From: Rhizopus sp. PT2906
Lineage: Eukaryota > Mucoromycota > Mucoromycetes > Mucorales > Rhizopodaceae
Direction of reading: 5' to 3'
DNA length: 52,872 nt
Assembly: GCA_025529335.1 (NCBI GenBank)
Contig: JAMYHX010000292.1
Span: 1 to 52,872, forward strand
Made by a program: the position numbers and the translations under genes. This document shows, piece by piece, positions 1 through 10,086 of this stretch. Numbering within the stretch: the first letter of the stretch is position 1; every line of letters begins with the position of its first letter. Under the pieces are notes generated by a model that was not told where the DNA came from, ran no database searches, and saw nothing but the letters and a program-made list of their open reading frames with translations.

Positions 1-699
1 GGAAGGCTGCAGAAATATGTTCCCCACAACAATTAAGTGTAAGACATTTGTATTATGCAATTCATCATTTAATATATTGGCTTTAGGTTCAGCACTGAAA
101 TCGATTGCACGACCTGCATGTTATTTCAGCGCCTGCAAAGTTTTGTATGTGTTTGTCGGTCTTTCAATTTTTTGTCACGTGACATACTTTTTTATTCATA
201 TATTTTTTTGGAAAACATTGCTCTTTTTACTCTATTTTCATTCAGGGAGAAGTATTGTTTTGCTCTTTAGCTTTTGGAAGCGTCTCCATTGATTAGAAAG
301 GCTGTCCTTTTTCATTTTTTTAATTTCAAAACTTCCACAGCGAAAGTATAAAATCTGCATTTTGAATGTCAGCTTCATTTTCAGTAATCTTTGATGCTTC
401 ACTTCAAGCATCGCTGTACACAACAAATACTTTTCTAGCACCCAATGAGCCGCTTCTTGTTATTTTTGAAACGAAGCATTTCATAGCTGAAGCCACGGAA
501 ATTCGGTTGGAGGCTACGAATGTGGTTTTCAGACTTGCTGGCATGACTTAAAGATTTCCGCTCAAAGCAACTATATTCAACAAATACAACATGATGCTTA
601 CAATAAACATTGATTAGGTTTCAACCATTTATCGACATCCAACATTCTTTTGAAAGGATCTACTTCACTATTCAAATTTATCAAGAGCTGAAAGAAAAT
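1..699. other. Left-edge region without an intact gene
   Basis: No intact gene was found here. Several short minus-strand stretches look formerly coding. One reads from a Met at about 547 down to 409 (start MPASLKTTFVASNR). A second, in another frame at about 320-410, contains SKITENEADIQNADFILSLW. A third, at about 1-120, contains HAGRAIDFSAEPKANIL. Stops and frame changes separate them and no splice set joins them convincingly. They may be decayed mobile-element ORFs like the fragment next to them at 700-930, or the last exons of a gene running off the left edge. Confidence 0.3.
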
Positions 700-930
700 A
701 AACAATGTTACTTGTGCAGTTATTCTACCTGGACAAAAAGAGCCAAAAACCAACGAAATGATCAGCTATCTTGCACCATTCGTGAATAAATTGCAGAGGC
801 TGCTTCAGGACGTACTTATAGATGTTGCTGATGGAGCAATTCAGAGGAAGAAGTTACGAACAGCAGTAACAAGAAAAGGAACAATAGTAACATACTGTTT
901 TAAAATTGACACAAGAATTCTTTTGTAAAA
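700..930 (+). pseudogene. Decayed Plavaka/CACTA-type transposase fragment
   Basis: The plus-strand frame from about 703 reads VTCAVILPGQKEPKTNEM and then ISYLAPFVNKLQRLLQDVLI before a stop at 930. This matches the pattern of the Plavaka/CACTA transposase segment in which a hydrophobic stretch is followed by G-x-x-PGPKEP, then a YLxPxVxEL-type helix and a 'VRxAV' stretch (here KKLRTAVTRKG at about 845-880). The fragment has an in-frame stop just upstream at about 690 and has lost the conserved Cys/Ala residues expected after the last block. It is short, isolated and has no start codon context, so it is a relic. The family call rests on pattern memory only. Confidence 0.5.
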
Positions 931-1114
931 CAGCAACATATCAGGATACTGCCTATACTAAGGTGGATGTCAATAGCAACCATAATAAACTGAGTTATGC
1001 TTTGAAGGAGCAAGTATACACAATTACTCAATTTCACACTTAAAAAGACTAGACGACTAATAAAGGGGAGGAGATGTGGTATATTTATCTTACAGTTATC
1101 TACATTCTATTGTT

Positions 1115-4100
1115 CTAATATGCGTCCATATATATTGCTTCTAAATCATCTCCGCATTTGATTACTTCTTCTGTCTCTCTATTTCCTTTCAATGTTTGTT
1201 CAAAATGGTTTTTGTAATCTTTATACATTTGAGCCTTGATGAAATTCAAATCGACCTTAGTTTTTCGTTTCTTGATCTTATCCATTAAGCTCTTGATAGT
1301 CTTTTCATCAACCTTCATTTGTTCTGATGACTCTGAATTACCCAAGAGGCATTCCAAGTTGTTCGCAGACCCCATGTCTGCTTCGAGTTCGCGAATGGTG
1401 TCTAATAAACTACAACTGACTCCTTCTGATATTTTCTCTTCATTTGAAGGTGTCAAGCAGGGCATATTGGGTTCTTTTCGTAAAACATGATCTATATCCA
1501 CAGCAGAAAAGAAAGCAACACTCTATATAGGAAATTTAAGTAAAAGAAAGTATATCATGCTACAGTGGACATACTTGAGGCAGGTTATGAATACCTAGCT
1601 TGTAACTAAAGAAGGCTCTAGTCCAGACATTAGCTACTTGCAAAGCAAATGCAGTTCGCTGCTTATCCTCTACGCTTGACAAATACCGCACTTCGTCATG
1701 AACCGAAAGCATAAATCTTGCATTAATATTATACCGTCTAATCAAATGATTCATCGAGACAATCAAGAGATGTAAATAATCCACTCCTGAACTCTGAACG
1801 ACCCAGTTGACTCTAGACGTCAAAAATTGTGCCTTTGCGTATTGAGGTTTTAAAGCGTCAGTGATAGCGCAGTGCAGAACGGGTGTACGTGGTTCTCGGG
1901 ACAAGGCGATATCTTCAAGTGCATTAAACATGTAACTTTCCGAACCACCGTGCCAGAAAGTGCGCTTGAATATGTTTTTCGAAGAGTGCTCCTTTTCACC
2001 TTTGGTTTTTGAATACAACTCCAGCGCACGCTGTTCTGCCGTCTTTTGATCGATACCCTGACTGTATTGCGACAGTAAGCTCGTCGCATACTTTACGCCA
2101 GCTCCATAAATTCTGGCATAGTTGAATATCTTTGCTTTATCTCGACTGATGCCTAAAATATTAGCTGTCTTTGAGTGGAGATCCGTGCCTTCTGATTTTG
2201 AGCCTTGAAGGGTCATCCAGCCTAAGGCAGTTGCACCATGAAAGCCAAACTGTGCGTCACCAATAACACTAGATATCCAAAGTTCTTCGGAATCAACGTC
2301 TGCACCAACAATCTTGTATCCTTCTGGCGCCTGCACCATGGACTTTAGTTCTGAGCCAATACGATTCTTTTTGGCATTGCTTGCAGTCAGCCATGTCTTT
2401 TCAACAGCACGTCGAGTGATGGTGCCCATAGTAACCATCTGTGGTAAGATCATACCGTACTTTCCTTCTGATTTTCGAGGCAGATGCATATGAACCGATG
2501 AATTCGAATCCCAAATGACAAACTGACCAAGAATTCTTTCTCTTGAACTGATCCAATAAGCTGATGTCGCGTTTAGTTCAAGGGCTTCTCTAGCTGCTTC
2601 GTATTCTGAAGTAAGGATTTTGTCTTCAAATGAGCTGATGTAGCTCTTGGCTAAAGGATTTCCGCAATTCGCATCTTCACCATCCTTGTGAGGCACTTTG
2701 AAATAGTGATATGTATCGTCCCTTGCTGCTGCTTTACTGCTTTGATCCACTGCCACCTCTGAGTTAGGTATCTTGTAGCACCATCCATTACTTGGCATAT
2801 AGTGTAAAGGGTATCCGTTCCACTTTAATCGTAGCAAGATCGGAGCAATACGTGACCGTGTGGATATTTTCAAGGTAGCTGTCTTGGTATCGTATGCATC
2901 TTTATACCATTTTGGTGATCCTTTCAATTTCCTCTGTCTAGGATTGACAAACCAATCCAACTGACTTAGCCAAGGGTCATTCTGCCAGATCATGGGATCA
3001 TCTACGAGTACTCTTGCCTTTTCCGCCAAATCGCGTATTTTTACATTAAGCATATCACTTAGTTCCTTATGCTTCCCTGAAGACTTTTGCAAATAGTCTT
3101 CCCACCGCTCTGTTACAGTCAAAAAGGAGCTACCCATATGAAGCATACCAGCAAAGGAAACAGGATGTGGACAGTTCTTGCGAAAGATAGGAAACACCGC
3201 TTTATAGACAGCATGGGTCAGAGCAACATCCTTTGCACAATAATCCATGAGTTCATTAAACTGAGTGTGTACATCCGATAGACTGCCAGTTTCAAAGATA
3301 GATCGTTGAGATTTATCGATATTTATTTTACAATGAAATTTTGCAACATCTTTCAGGCTGTTCAATGAACTCACGTCAAAGAATGTCTGCTCGTTTGATG
3401 CCGATTCTTGATCTCTGCGTCTCAATTCAGCGTTCCATGCAGGTCGTTGTTGAGAGCATAAGCCAGATACCGCAATATGCAGACTCATCGTGTCAACATA
3501 TCTGATATTTGAATCCACTCGACTATACTCTTCTGCAATCCTCGCTCGATCGTATCCTACGTTATGTCCAACGATGATCCTCTTGTTGTCTCTTCTTCCA
3601 AAGGGTATCAATTGTTCTTTGCTTTTTGTCTGGTCAAGTAAATAAGGTGAGGTCCATGAATACCATGCTTCCTCTGAGGCTACAACGGCAATTGTTGGAT
3701 AATTGCCTTCAGACATCAACACTTCAACATCAAAGACCATGGTATCTTCAAGCGGGTAATCTACAGCTGTTATCGTTCCATCTTTTCCATATCGTGTCCA
3801 TCCGGCTGCTTTCTTCCACTGAGTGGGTGTCGGTGGTATGTTGATCGAGACAAGCTTTTCACATTGTGATAAATAAGGTTCTGCCTGTTCAAGTCCAATT
3901 CGTATAAAATGTTCCTCCAAATTTTTTCCCATGAGCTTTGGTAGTTTGACATTAATAGGATCCTCTTTCTGTGGTGTCTTGCCCCAGATACCTTGCAGTT
4001 TAAGATGTTCCTCAGCGTATTTCTTCTTTAAAGAATATTCCTGGTTATTAATCTTTGACTCTTGAGACTCGTAGGGTTCGAATAGTTGAGCGTGTAAGCT

Positions 4101-4282
4101 TGGAGAAAGTAACTGAACGTGCGCAGGGTTTATTTTAACTTTTTAATAAATAGCTTGTCAATAAAGATATAAATAAACAAAGGGAAAAACTTACCATTAT
4201 TTGTAGACAAGAACCTTGTACCATTATGTGTCTTATAACGTGTACATTTCACTGTTTGTTGTAAAGTAGATCTACTGATCAT
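1115..4282 (-). CDS. MIP1: Mitochondrial DNA polymerase gamma (MIP1)
   Basis: Replicates and proofreads mitochondrial DNA as the family-A catalytic subunit. There are three exons: 4282-4195, 4138-1575 and 1522-1115, with introns of 56 and 52 nt, giving 1019 aa, close to fission yeast Pog1. The first exon gives a basic, hydroxylated presequence (MISRSTLQQTVKCTRYKTHN), as expected for mitochondrial import, then NPAHVQLLSPSLH. The 3'-5' exonuclease motifs are intact: FDVEV (about residue 166), VGHNVGYDRA (219) and YCAKDV (329). Polymerase motif A is VGADVDSEELW (about 641), motif B RDKAKIFNYARIYGAG (695) and motif C VHDEV (842). The last intron splits NLPQ from SVAFFSAVDIDHVLRKE, the conserved C-terminal block. 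The start is chosen because the presequence exon joins in phase and supplies the conserved N-terminal block that a later Met would drop. The next gene upstream is transcribed in the same direction. Confidence 0.95.
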
Positions 4283-4575
4283 TTAACTGTCAGAAAAAAA
4301 AAAAAAGATTTTTTTAATTTCTCAGCATTTTCATTGTTTGCATTGTCGGAAGTGTATTTAGGTCGGGCAATTTTTGTGTAGCCATTACAGTTTCTTTATG
4401 TGTACGATCCTTCTGTAAGATCTCGTATTACTATTCTCTTTACTTCTTTCTATACTATACTAAAGATCCATAGTAAAAAAGGAGTTAGACTCAGTAACTC
4501 CTGGTATAGTCACACTATATATGCATTTTTATGCAGATATGTACACGCACACACACATACGCTTTATTAAATAGA

Positions 4576-5667
4576 TTATACATTAATAGTACCATTCATT
4601 AATTCTTCCGCACTTAGTTTCTCTCTTATCAATGATTTACTGCTGTTTTGTTCTGGTATATGTTCTGAATATTGTTTATGAGTCAACAAAGTCTTTAACA
4701 GATTCCTTGACGGCCCTGTATTCCTTTGTGTGTACTTTTTGGATGATGGTGCCATATTTCCATACTCTGCTGGTACTATTGGCTGCTGTGGTAGATCGAT
4801 ACGATTGAAGAATTGATAGGTTGTCCTTGCTGCAACGATGAGTATCCAATGAATCTACACTGTGTAAGTCAGAGTATGTATAAAGAAATAAAACTTACAT
4901 AAACGATCGACATGACTACAAAGCATAAAAAGGCCCATTTAACTTCATCCTCATATAGTCTCTCACAATTGTATAAATCAGATCCACTTTCCAATGTGAT
5001 TGGTGGTACTTTTGTTGAATTGCTATTCATTTGATCATAAACTTCAGTCACATAACTTGCTGAAGAAGTAACGCACCAGTGAAAGAAGCCATCCTTATCA
5101 GTAACGAATAAGATAAAATTAATCAAGGTGACAATAAGCACTGCAATTGCATTAGCCGTGATGGTAAAGACAGTCTTTCTAGACTGATACATTCCCATGA
5201 TCCTGACATCAATCCTAGGCTGCAGATATACAATGAGACATATGTATGTGTGTATGTGTAACGAACTGATGAAAACAAGTTACCCTGAATAGAAGTAGAA
5301 CAATACCACATAAAGTGACAGTACCAAATAGTAAATTGACCGCACCAAAGACAACAAGAGGTACTGTTTGAACATACGAGTAAAATGCTAACTAATGATT
5401 AATGGGTAATAATAATAGTAATCATAATAATACATACGACTCTTTTGAAGAAATGCCAATACAGCAAAATAAAAGCTCAAGGCCTAATATATAACCATAA
5501 GATACATACAATTTATATGCATATAATTAAACTATTACAGCCCAAAAGAAGCAGACAATGATATCGTTTGCAGAACTATCAATGCATCCACAACAGTATG
5601 CTCTAAACCTTCGATCGTTATATCTTTGAATATTGGCCTGGCGAGCGACATCAGGAACCATCATCAT
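4576..5667 (-). CDS. Orphan four-transmembrane protein
   Basis: Not recognised as a named family. Five exons (5667-5539, 5483-5438, 5387-5284, 5219-4899, 4854-4576) give 292 aa. After a short cytoplasmic-looking head containing YCCGC there are four hydrophobic segments: about 34-56, 68-92, 106-130 and 187-215. A loop of about 55 residues lies between segments 3 and 4. It carries Cys in FHWC and YNCERLY and a possible N-glycosylation site (NST), so it probably faces the lumen or outside. The C-terminal tail (about 75 aa) is polar, basic and likely cytosolic. The layout resembles tetraspan/MARVEL-like proteins, but no CCG tetraspanin loop signature is present. The third of three adjacent ATGs could equally be the start. 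The last acceptor (44-nt intron) was preferred because the alternative gives a short tail that ends at an early stop. Confidence 0.65.
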
Positions 5668-5788
5668 TTTGTCAAACAAAAAAACAAGAAAAAAAAAAAA
5701 AAAAAGAGAAAGAGAGTGTGTATACATGAATCTTTATCTGATGTGCAATATGTTATTGAAGATGTCTATAAATGGCAACACAAACAAA

Positions 5789-6417
5789 TCAAGTAAAAGT
5801 GTTTTGTACATGTTGGCGAATCGTTCCTAATGGATTCTCCTTGAAGGCTCCAGTCTGCATCACTTTTTGCATGCGAAGTATTTCTTGAAGTCTATAACAA
5901 AGTGAGTATTCCCATCTATATCACTGATTCTCCCTACTTACTCTGCTTGTTTCTTTGCCTTTTTTGATTTGATCTTATTGGTTGGTATTGCTGGTTCTTT
6001 CTTTTCTTCTTCCATATTTACATCCTTTTTGTTAGTCTTTGGCTTAAATTTGATGGTATCCAAGACTTCTCCAATATTGCTCAGATCTATGCCCAAGTTA
6101 TTTTGTCGCTTGATTTCCTTTTTCTGTTGCTTTTTTTTTAATGCATAAGAACGATCAAGTTCTAATAAGAATTAGTTGAGCTAATCACTAAAACTAAAGA
6201 AAGAAGAGAACTTACTTTCAAGCCAAGCTTCATGTCTTTGCTTCTTTTTGACATCCTTTGTCACCAAATCTACTGGTTTAGCTGGTATTACACTAACATC
6301 ACCTTCTTGGTAGACTATTTTCTCTTCAACTTCCTTTTCTTTTACTGCAAACTTTCTTTGATTCAAAGGTGTTTCAACATTCCTTGATCTAAGCTTTGAT
6401 CTTGTTGCTTTACCCAT
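5789..6417 (-). CDS. SLX9: SLX9-type ribosome biogenesis protein
   Basis: Small basic nucleolar protein of the 40S/90S pre-ribosome assembly and export pathway (SLX9/FAM207A family). Three exons (6417-6216, 6161-5942, 5891-5789) encode 174 aa. The N-terminus is MGKATRSKLRSRN; the middle has a Lys-rich block (KKKQQKKEIKRQNNLGIDLS). The final 103-nt exon supplies the conserved end, MQTGAFKENPLGTIRQHVQN, the best family mark (NPxxxIRxHLxN). Each intron is about 50 nt with GTAAGT donors. It is divergent from the orphan gene starting at 6879 and so shares a 460-bp promoter region with it. Confidence 0.85.
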
Positions 6418-6878
6418 TGCTTAAAAATAAAAATAAAAAAAGAGACCTTTGTGACTTAAAAATAGAATTTTGTAGCAAGCAAAAACAAACATGGCTTCCT
6501 TTTGTTTTTGAAGATATAGCTTATCTCCCTCTTTCTCTCTCTCTCTCTCTCTTTCTATTGCATTGTATTAACATTACAATTGGTTAATACCTTCATATGT
6601 TACAATATATTACTTGTACTTTTCTTTAATATTTCAGCAGTAACAAGCTCATGAGAACAGATAGACTTGTATATAATATGTGTGTGTGTATTTATGCGCT
6701 GATAATCTCTGTAATAGAGTGCTTTTTCTTAATAGAATATTCGCTATATTATAACTGCAACCATCGTCCTCAGTAGAAAATAACATAAATCATGCAAATG
6801 TGATAGGCGGAGTTTAGGATTCTGTAGAAAACTGGGTATTTCTCTGTTTTCCTCTATTTCTTCTTCATTACATTAAAC
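6418..6878. promoter_or_regulatory. Divergent promoter region
   Basis: Intergenic stretch between SLX9 (minus) and the 189-aa orphan (plus). It contains a (TC)n microsatellite at about 6530-6555, a short (TG)n run at about 6682-6692 and AT-rich sequence. I see no gene and no clearly placed TATA box. Confidence 0.5.
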
Positions 6879-7504
6879 ATGACAATAATTTACGGCTATG
6901 AAATGGGTAAGTTACTACCACACTTTACTCTTTGTAAACTGACTTTACTCAAACTATGACAGACTCTATTCCGGGACAAGTTGGTCACGTCATTTCGCCA
7001 CCCCTTTTATCAACAAAGATCACTCTCTCAAGTGCCGGAAATACTACCCGATGGATATTTTTTGGAAAACGCCAGGAAATTGTTGATTGGATGAAAGAAC
7101 ATCCGGATATCATATTAGAGAATACACTTTTTGTTGGTGAAAGCAGTGGACATACACATACAGAAATAGTCATTGATCTTCAGCAAGTGAATGATAGCGA
7201 ACAGAGTTATTATGACTACATAAAATCATTCTTTGTAAGCATTTACGATGTAGAGCGAGTAAAAGTAGAGATTAGACCCAGAGTAGAGTCTAAGGATAAT
7301 ATGATCACATGCTTAAACAGAGTTATCGTCGCTAATGGAACAAGACTGGGTGATATTGTCGATGACCTTCAAACCGAATGGTTTAAGCCTGCAGAGAGTT
7401 ATGTTCAACAAGCGGTTCATCTTTTAAATGATGAACCTACACCAAGTCATGTTCTCAGTGCTAAACCTCCAACGTCAATTCAAATTACAAATGAAGGCCA
7501 TTAA
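6879..7504 (+). CDS. Orphan 189-aa protein
   Basis: Function not recognised. Two exons (6879-6906 and 6963-7504) join across a 56-nt intron (donor GTAAGT, acceptor GACAG) to give 189 aa starting MTIIYGYEMDSIPGQ. Using the upstream ATG rather than the one inside the second open frame places a good donor in frame. The protein is soluble, without signal peptide or membrane segment, and has mixed alpha/beta character (for example TRWIFFGKRQEIVDWMKEHP). A DYIKSFFVSIYDVERVKVEI stretch near residue 105 is followed by a polar Pro/Thr-rich tail. It is transcribed away from SLX9. Confidence 0.7.
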
Positions 7505-7818
7505 TGATAAAATGAACCAGATGAGTCTATATTTTACTGTATAAAATTAAAATAAATATTCGCAATTACTTAATCAAAAGTGATCCTTTTGTAAGTGCTT
7601 GGGCAGTTGATCTCTTAATGGTAGTATTACATTTATCATTGAATTTCCTTTGTAAACAGTAAACTACTTTAGTCCATTTTCAAAAACAAAGATTTTATTT
7701 GGATGATCAGCTAAAAACTCTAGATATTTCAATTCTTTAGGCGTAATTTCCCATAGTGAAACAAGAGATTGTTCTCTTTCATCTGTCATTTTACATGGTT
7801 GATAAAGGAAGAAGGTAA
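7505..7818. other. 3' flank with a small minus-strand ORF
   Basis: Just outside the left terminal repeat of copy A lies a 41-codon minus-strand ORF (7791-7664) starting MTDEREQSLVSLWEITPKEL and ending FENGLK. Its composition looks coding rather than random, but no family is recognised. It may be the stump of a gene interrupted by the element, or a small independent gene. Confidence 0.3.
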
Positions 7819-9430
7819 TACTAGGGGCACTGTAAAATCCAAAAAAGGTAATACTCCCCCGAGCTGCAGAACAAAAATTTGCCAAGGCTATTTGTGGTTT
7901 AATTCAGAAACTACTCAGGGCTGCTATACGAGAAGATTTGAGGGAGCACGGCGCATATCCCAATCTCCCTCTGATGTTTGCGTCTAGGCTTGTTCAAGAT
8001 AAATTTACTATTTTCTTCATGGGTTAACAGGGCTATGGAACGCGTCTATTATTTGCTATTACCATTTTGGTGGTACAAATCTTTTGATTATACATAGTTT
8101 GCTTCATTTCTTTATACAAGATTATTACTTCATACAACAGCTACTACAACATATTATTTATTTAGTCTTTACTATTAAAAAATCAAAGGAGAGTAACACA
8201 AATAGTGTATGACCAAGACTAGGAAACAAGCCCAAGCATGCGTGGTATAAATAAAGGATGCATGAAATCTATTGTCTTTTAGTCTTTTTACTATATAAAA
8301 ATAGGTGAGCAACTCCATTAACATATATATATATATATATATATATTCAAGCGATAATTTGAATGAATAGAAAAGTGTAAAAAAGTTAGGCAAAGAGTCA
8401 TGAATAAACAAAAGTGTGAGTGTAAACCTAATTTTCTTGAAAGGAGTAAAACCTTGTTTATTGAAAGCAATAACTTCACGTAACTAAGAAAAGAAGTATA
8501 AAAAGAGAGAAATTTGCCTCTATTCCTTTTCTCCTCTTTCTTTTCTCTTTATACTTTTTTTGATGGCTCATTTGATGGCTCTCTTTGGTCAAAGTAAGTT
8601 TTTTTATAAAATCTACTCAGCAAGGCGATGATTGTGTGTTCAAGGATTTCTATGCAATCTCTTTCTATGATGCTCAACACGTATCCTGGACTGGCAACGG
8701 TCGTTCGTTTCATCACTCAACTAGAGACTTTCAGGCAGCCAAAAGGAGAGCTATGGGACATTCGATTGAAATCTTTACAGGGGGCTCGTAGTTAGTTGAG
8801 AGCTGGTTATCTGATATTACAGCTGTGGCAGATTGTTTGATAATGCTTCCTGCTGTCTGGCTGGCGCAAAGGGGCACATAAGTTAGTTAACAATTGATAA
8901 GGCTCAGCTAATGCATAACCCAACGGTACGCCTGCTACTGCAGGTCTTTACAGACTGTTCTGGTATTTGATGGTTTGACGATTTTTATGGGTACCTGGTC
9001 CCTTGTCCCGATAGTCAATGGTCGACCTGAAGAATGTCGTAACAGCAGCAATCAGAACCTTTAAAAATCTTTTGTAATTGTTGCTGACCTTTTTTTCTTT
9101 TCTTTTAGGCTTTCTTTGGTCAAATGTTCTACTTGCAATGTAAATCCAATTTTATTACTTTTTAAAAGCAAAATAGTCAGCGTATTATGAGCAGAGCATA
9201 GATAATCTCAATGCATTACTATAAACTATGATTGCTGATATAGGACCCACAGAGAGTGATAAGGCTATTGTTAAAAGCATAGTCTATAAACTATACCATT
9301 TTGAGCTGTAGCATTCAAGTATAAATCAAATTATATAATGCATTTTTCACTTGAACAACCTTCAGCTTGCTTTCAAAAGAGCATTTTGCAGTTTGGGGGA
9401 GTATTACCTTTTTGAAACCGCGGTGTCTGG
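7819..9430. mobile_element. TIR-bounded repeat element, copy A
   Basis: A non-autonomous-looking element. The left end after TA (7819-7820) reads CTAGGGGCACTGTAAAATCC, followed by an A run and GGTAATACTCCCCC (7847-7860). The right end at about 9388-9416 contains GGGGGAGTATTACCTTTTTG, the reverse complement of that inner block, so the two ends are inverted repeats of about 40-50 bp, with the right one more diverged. Copy B ends in the same terminal motif read outwards and is also followed by TA, so a TA target as in Tc1/mariner elements is likely. No transposase is visible; about 49 codons at 7880-8026 (AKAICGLIQKLLRAAIRED) read open and could be a remnant. An (AT)n run at about 8322-8346 is specific to this copy. 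Confidence 0.6.
8054..9386 (+). repeat. Dispersed repeat shared with 37957-39135 (copy A body)
   Basis: The body of copy A aligns by eye with copy B in the same orientation. The 5' part (8054-8460) and 3' part (8900-9386) are clearly similar but carry many substitutions and indels. The core from the TATA-like TATAAAAAG (8497) to about 8890 is nearly identical. A 17-bp near-direct repeat (GGCTCTCTTTGGTCAAA at about 8577 and GGCTTTCTTTGGTCAAA at about 9107) brackets the core in this copy only. An open frame (8621-8791) starts QGDDCVFKDFYAISFYDAQ and ends at TAG in both copies. Confidence 0.8.
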
Positions 9431-10086
9431 AATAGAAACTTGGTATTGAATACTAGAAATGTCAAACTAAGCTTGCAAGAATCAGGTACGCGTTCACAAA
9501 AGATTTACAACTAATACCCGCAGGTGAGAGTTGCCAAAACAGAGTAATAATTCACCAAGGCTATAAAATTGTAGTCTAGTAACTCAATACTATATTTTGT
9601 AGGCTTATTGATAAAGGGCGTAATTATGTAAGCTTCGGCTTTTTGTTTTCCATTTTTTATCATGCGCTTTTTTAGATGTTACACACCAATGCTCAGGGTA
9701 AGGAAGATCCTAAAGTGAGGGTGTGTGTGTGTGCGAATTGTTGTGAGGGCTCAAAACATTCTATATTATTTAAGCAGTATTCTGTTTTGTAGACAATTTC
9801 TCCAAAACATTTCCCAACAAGAAAAAGTGTAAATTAGCATATATCTTTTAAAAAAGTATGTTGTAATTATTTGATATAGTATTCTTTCACAAATAATATA
9901 AGAGAAAGAAAAAGAGAAAGAGATAGATTTCCTTTTTATAATAATTTCTACGTAACATACTTTATTTCACTTTTGGTAATGGGTTACTCTGATCTTACTG
10001 ATGGGAAAAAATAGAAATACATATAAATACACCCGCACGTTCCTTTATTTTTTTAAATGGCCATATCTTTTTTCTTACACTAACAT
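9431..10086. promoter_or_regulatory. Upstream region of the b5-acyl-CoA dehydrogenase gene
   Basis: No gene seen. It holds a (GT)n run at about 9720-9732, purine-rich sequence at about 9900-9928 and a pyrimidine-rich leader ending just before the ATG at 10087. A canonical TATA box cannot be assigned. Confidence 0.4.

Noticed and set aside
8594..8620. A 27-nt GTAAGT...CTCAG intron in the repeat core
   Set aside because: Shorter than any intron supported in this window (minimum about 44 nt).
8585..8791. 68-aa ORF in the repeat as a conserved protein gene
   Set aside because: The three differences between copies are all non-synonymous and no ATG-containing first exon keeps frame in both copies; kept only as an open frame within the repeat.
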